Assembly (NCBI GenBank): GCA_035356615.1
Contig: DAOQSN010000001.1
Location: 372,001-436,000 of the forward strand
DNA length: 64,000 nucleotides
From: JAKQDH01 sp029558835
Lineage (GTDB): Bacteria; Planctomycetota; Phycisphaerae; UBA1845
Direction of reading: 5' to 3'
In this document: positions 62,095 through 64,000 of the stretch, in pieces
How positions within the stretch are numbered: the stretch's first letter is position 1
Layout of the letters: each line of letters begins with the position of its first letter
Translations under genes and position numbers: made by a program
Notes under the pieces: model-generated
Seen by the model: the letters and a program-made list of their open reading frames with translations, nothing else
Database searches by the model: none
What the model was told of the DNA's origin: nothing

Positions 62095-62557
62095 CGAATC
62101 CCTCCTCGCGCAAGTGGGCGGCCACGTTCAGCATCTCGATCTGGTGCTCCGCGACCACCTGCATCACCGCCCGGACCTCCGCGTAGCGCAAACGCCGGTC
62201 CGCCCGCACGACCACCTGCACGTCCGGCGTCTGCTCCTTCAGCACGCCCAACTGGTGCGACAGGGTGGCCAGCGGCTGCGGCCGATTGGGGCCCAGACTG
62301 TAGAACACCTCACCTTCCTGGGCGCCGCCCGGTTCGCCGGGCCAGCAGTTGATCACCACCCGTTGCGGCGTCCGCGTGCTGCGCGCCTGGCTGGCCGTTG
62401 GCTTCGGCAATTGCAGGGGCCGGTTCTCCCGCTCGGCAAACGTGCTGATCAACATGAAGAAGATGGTGAGCGTGAAGATCACGTCCACCATCGGGGTCAT
62501 GTTGAACCCGATGCCGCCGGGTCGGCGTCGCAGTTGTCGATACGGACGACGAATCAT
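62081..62557 (-). CDS. ExbD/TolR-type proton-channel protein (first copy)
   Basis: A 158-residue ExbD/TolR relative: MIRRPYRQLRRRPGGIGFNM is the cytoplasmic start, TPMVDVIFTLTIFFMLISTF the membrane helix with the conserved aspartate, and the periplasmic part ends with VVVRADRRLRYAEVRAVMQV, the usual ExbD surface. The ATG at 62557 overlaps the ExbB stop (ATGA), which fixes the start against the longer open frame. Together with ExbB it should form a proton-motive-force-driven motor at the inner membrane. Confidence 0.92.
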   Translation of the reverse strand: MIRRPYRQLRRRPGGIGFNMTPMVDVIFTLTIFFMLISTFAERENRPLQLPKPTASQARSTRTPQRVVINCWPGEPGGAQEGEVFYSLGPNRPQPLATLSHQLGVLKEQTPDVQVVVRADRRLRYAEVRAVMQVVAEHQIEMLNVAAHLREEGFDVGQ

Positions 62558-63414
62558 TCCGGCCGCGCACCTCTCTCCGTGGATGGGACACCGGCGCCCG
62601 GGGCAGGCGGCGTGGGCGAGACTCCCGCCGGTCGGGCCGGTCGCGTGCCCGCCGTCACCGTCGGCCGACTTCCCGTCGCACCCTTGAACGTCGCCAGCAG
62701 GCGCTCGGCCGCCAGCGCGCACTCCGCCGTCAGCACGTCAATCCGGTTGCGGAAGATCGCGAAGATGCTCAGGGCCGGAATCGCCACCACCAGCCCCCAG
62801 AACGTCGTCAGCAGCGCGATCGAGATGTTGTCCGCCACGACCTGCGGCGCCGGCAACGCATTGGCCTGGTAGATGGAGACGAACAGCAGGATCATGCCGT
62901 AGACCGTCCCGAACAGCCCGATCATCGGGGCGACGTTGCCGATGACGTTGAGGTACTCGATCTTGCGGAACAGCCGCGCCGCCCGCTCCTCCAGCGCCTC
63001 CTCGATGGCACGCTCCATCGCTTCGTACCCGTGCGGCGCCTCCATCAGTCCGGCATGGACCACGTAGCCCATCATCGAAGGATCCTCGGCCGTGTACTGC
63101 ACCGCCTCGAGGTACTGCTTGTTGTCGATCAGCTCCTGGGTCTGGCCGGCCGCCGCCGGTGGGATGATCGTCGCCCGCCGGATGGTCAGACAGTGCTCGA
63201 CGGCCAGCGCGATCGTCACCAGCGACAACCCGATCAGACCCAGCGTGATGTTGCCGCCCTTGAGCACGAAGAAGTCGAACCAGCGCAAACCATGCTCCGC
63301 TGCCTCCGCCTCGCCCGGAGGCTGCGCGAGCAAGGGACGCGTCACGACCAGTAACACCACGACCGCCAGCAACGCCGCTAGAAACGCCACGCGGATCAAG
63401 GTCGATTCCTCCAC
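62554..63414 (-). CDS. ExbB/TolQ/MotA-type proton-channel protein
   Basis: Stator subunit, 286 residues. A leader-like helix (FLAALLAVVVLLVVTRPLLA) is followed by three membrane helices: GLIGLSLVTIALAVEHCLTI, then after a cytoplasmic helical region (YEAMERAIEEALEERAARLF) NVAPMIGLFGTVYGMILLFV and LLTTFWGLVVAIPALSIFAI. APMIGLFGTVYGM is the family hallmark. The extra N-terminal helix is common in planctomycete ExbB. The C-terminal ~45 residues are proline- and threonine-rich (PARPAGVSPTPPAPGAGVPS), probably unstructured. First complete gene of the motor operon; a TPR gene precedes it upstream. Confidence 0.93.
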   Translation of the reverse strand: MEESTLIRVAFLAALLAVVVLLVVTRPLLAQPPGEAEAAEHGLRWFDFFVLKGGNITLGLIGLSLVTIALAVEHCLTIRRATIIPPAAAGQTQELIDNKQYLEAVQYTAEDPSMMGYVVHAGLMEAPHGYEAMERAIEEALEERAARLFRKIEYLNVIGNVAPMIGLFGTVYGMILLFVSIYQANALPAPQVVADNISIALLTTFWGLVVAIPALSIFAIFRNRIDVLTAECALAAERLLATFKGATGSRPTVTAGTRPARPAGVSPTPPAPGAGVPSTERGARPE

Positions 63415-63449
63415 CTGATGCTTGTCTTCTCACAACAGCCATGCCCGGT

Positions 63450-63633
63450 CGGGTGGCATAGCCAAGCGCCGCCATGCCCAGTCGGGTGGCATGGCCAAGC
63501 ACCGCCATGCCCAGTCGGGTGGCATGGCCAAGCGCAGCGCCGCCATGCTTTCCCCGACTCGACCCCGCCCCACCAACTTGGCATGCCCACCCGCCGCAGG
63601 GCATGCCGGCGCCTTCGGCTTGGGCATGCCACC
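63450..63633. repeat. MITE-like repeat, family C, copy with 33-bp tandem duplication
   Basis: The left end is triplicated: three 33-bp units beginning CGGGTGGCATAGCCAAGC or CGGGTGGCATGGCCAAGC. The right end is CGGCTTGGGCATGCCACC. It occupies the gap between the partial TPR gene and exbB. Confidence 0.75.
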
Positions 63634-63702
63634 CTCCCGGCTTCCCATCGCCGGTTTGCCAACTGCCTGGCCGCCTGCAACAACGCACGCAAAGCGGCTC
63701 AC

Positions 63703-64000
63703 CTAGGGCGCCGCCTGGAGCCTGACCAGGTCGGCCTCCGCGCGGGCTCTCGTCGTCGCGCTCACTTGCGGGTGCGCCAGGCATTCCTGCAAGAGCTGCA
63801 CCGCCTGCCGTGGCCGACCCATGCGCTCCAGCACCCGTGCCGCTCCATACAGCCCGTCGGCCGCCCGTGGATCACCGGGCATGTGAATCGCCACGCGCAG
63901 GAACGGCCAGCTTGCCCGGATCAGTTCCTCGCGCGTCGACGCCCGCCGCAGCCGCGTCTCGCCCTTCAACAACAGGGCGCTGGGCAACACTTCCTCCGGG
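63703..64000 (-). CDS. TPR protein, C-terminal part (cut by window edge)
   Basis: The frame is open to the edge of the window (reading ...PEEVLPSALLLKGETRLRRAS...) so the true start lies beyond 64000. The visible ~98 residues contain TPR-like helices, DPRAADGLYGAARVLERMGR and PRQAVQLLQECLAHPQVSAT. It is upstream of exbB on the same strand and probably belongs to the motor operon. Confidence 0.65.
   Translation of the reverse strand, partial: PEEVLPSALLLKGETRLRRASTREELIRASWPFLRVAIHMPGDPRAADGLYGAARVLERMGRPRQAVQLLQECLAHPQVSATTRARAEADLVRLQAAP

Overview
The window is GC-rich bacterial chromosome, dense in genes but with many repeat-filled intergenic gaps. It most likely comes from a Planctomycetota genome, perhaps of the Phycisphaerae or a related uncultured class. 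Three things point there: two large secreted proteins end in dockerin-like calcium loops with the GCL(T/A)GP...DGDVD...F(T)G pattern typical of that phylum; there is a TolQ-TolR-TolR-TPR operon and a DtxR-fused pair of metal permeases; and several families of short dispersed palindromic repeats occupy the gaps. The phylum is inferred from protein character; no 16S gene is present.

Layout. 0-6.5 kb: a divergent Rho factor, rpsO-pnp, then a soluble histidine kinase and an NtrC-type sigma-54 activator. 6.7-15 kb: a CPBP-like membrane protein, a small lipoprotein, ribE-pdxA, an unknown small protein, a HAMP-GGDEF diguanylate cyclase and a TPR lipoprotein. 15-20 kb: tRNA-Ser(UGA), an H1-like DNA-binding protein, a small DMT/SMR transporter, a DUF362 protein and a UbiA prenyltransferase. 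20.5-25.8 kb: a complete Mn/Zn/Fe ABC importer whose two permeases both carry DtxR-like C-terminal domains. 25.9-40 kb: tRNA-His, a secreted gingipain-type C25 protease, a zinc-ribbon membrane protein, an M16 protease, a five-copy 68-bp tandem repeat, an FGE-fold lipoprotein-like secreted protein, a GxxExxY nuclease-fold gene between two palindromes, and a 1.26-kilo-residue secreted dockerin-like protein. 40-51 kb: rpsT, a TPR protein, def-fmt, galK, dprA, a type II pseudopilin and an orphan PEP/pyruvate-binding protein. 51-57 kb: a three-gene signalling cassette (PocR-type histidine kinase, stand-alone receiver, HD phosphohydrolase), less GC-rich than its surroundings and bracketed by a ~200-bp direct repeat and an IS256-type transposase remnant. 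57-64 kb: a Na+/Ca2+ antiporter and an ExbB-ExbD-ExbD-TPR operon running off the edge.

The housekeeping core (rpsO, pnp, rpsT, def, fmt, dprA, ribE, pdxA) is ordinary. The unusual content is of two kinds. First, the 51-56 kb cassette has the build of a sensor-relay-effector module and its setting suggests transfer; its output is unknown. Second, at least seven families of dispersed repeats occur, two of them with clear terminal inverted repeats like non-autonomous MITEs, and some of this repeat DNA has become coding sequence (the PdxA N-terminus, possibly one permease N-terminus) or provides a stop codon. Starts were chosen by ribosome-binding sites and family alignment from memory; no database search was run.
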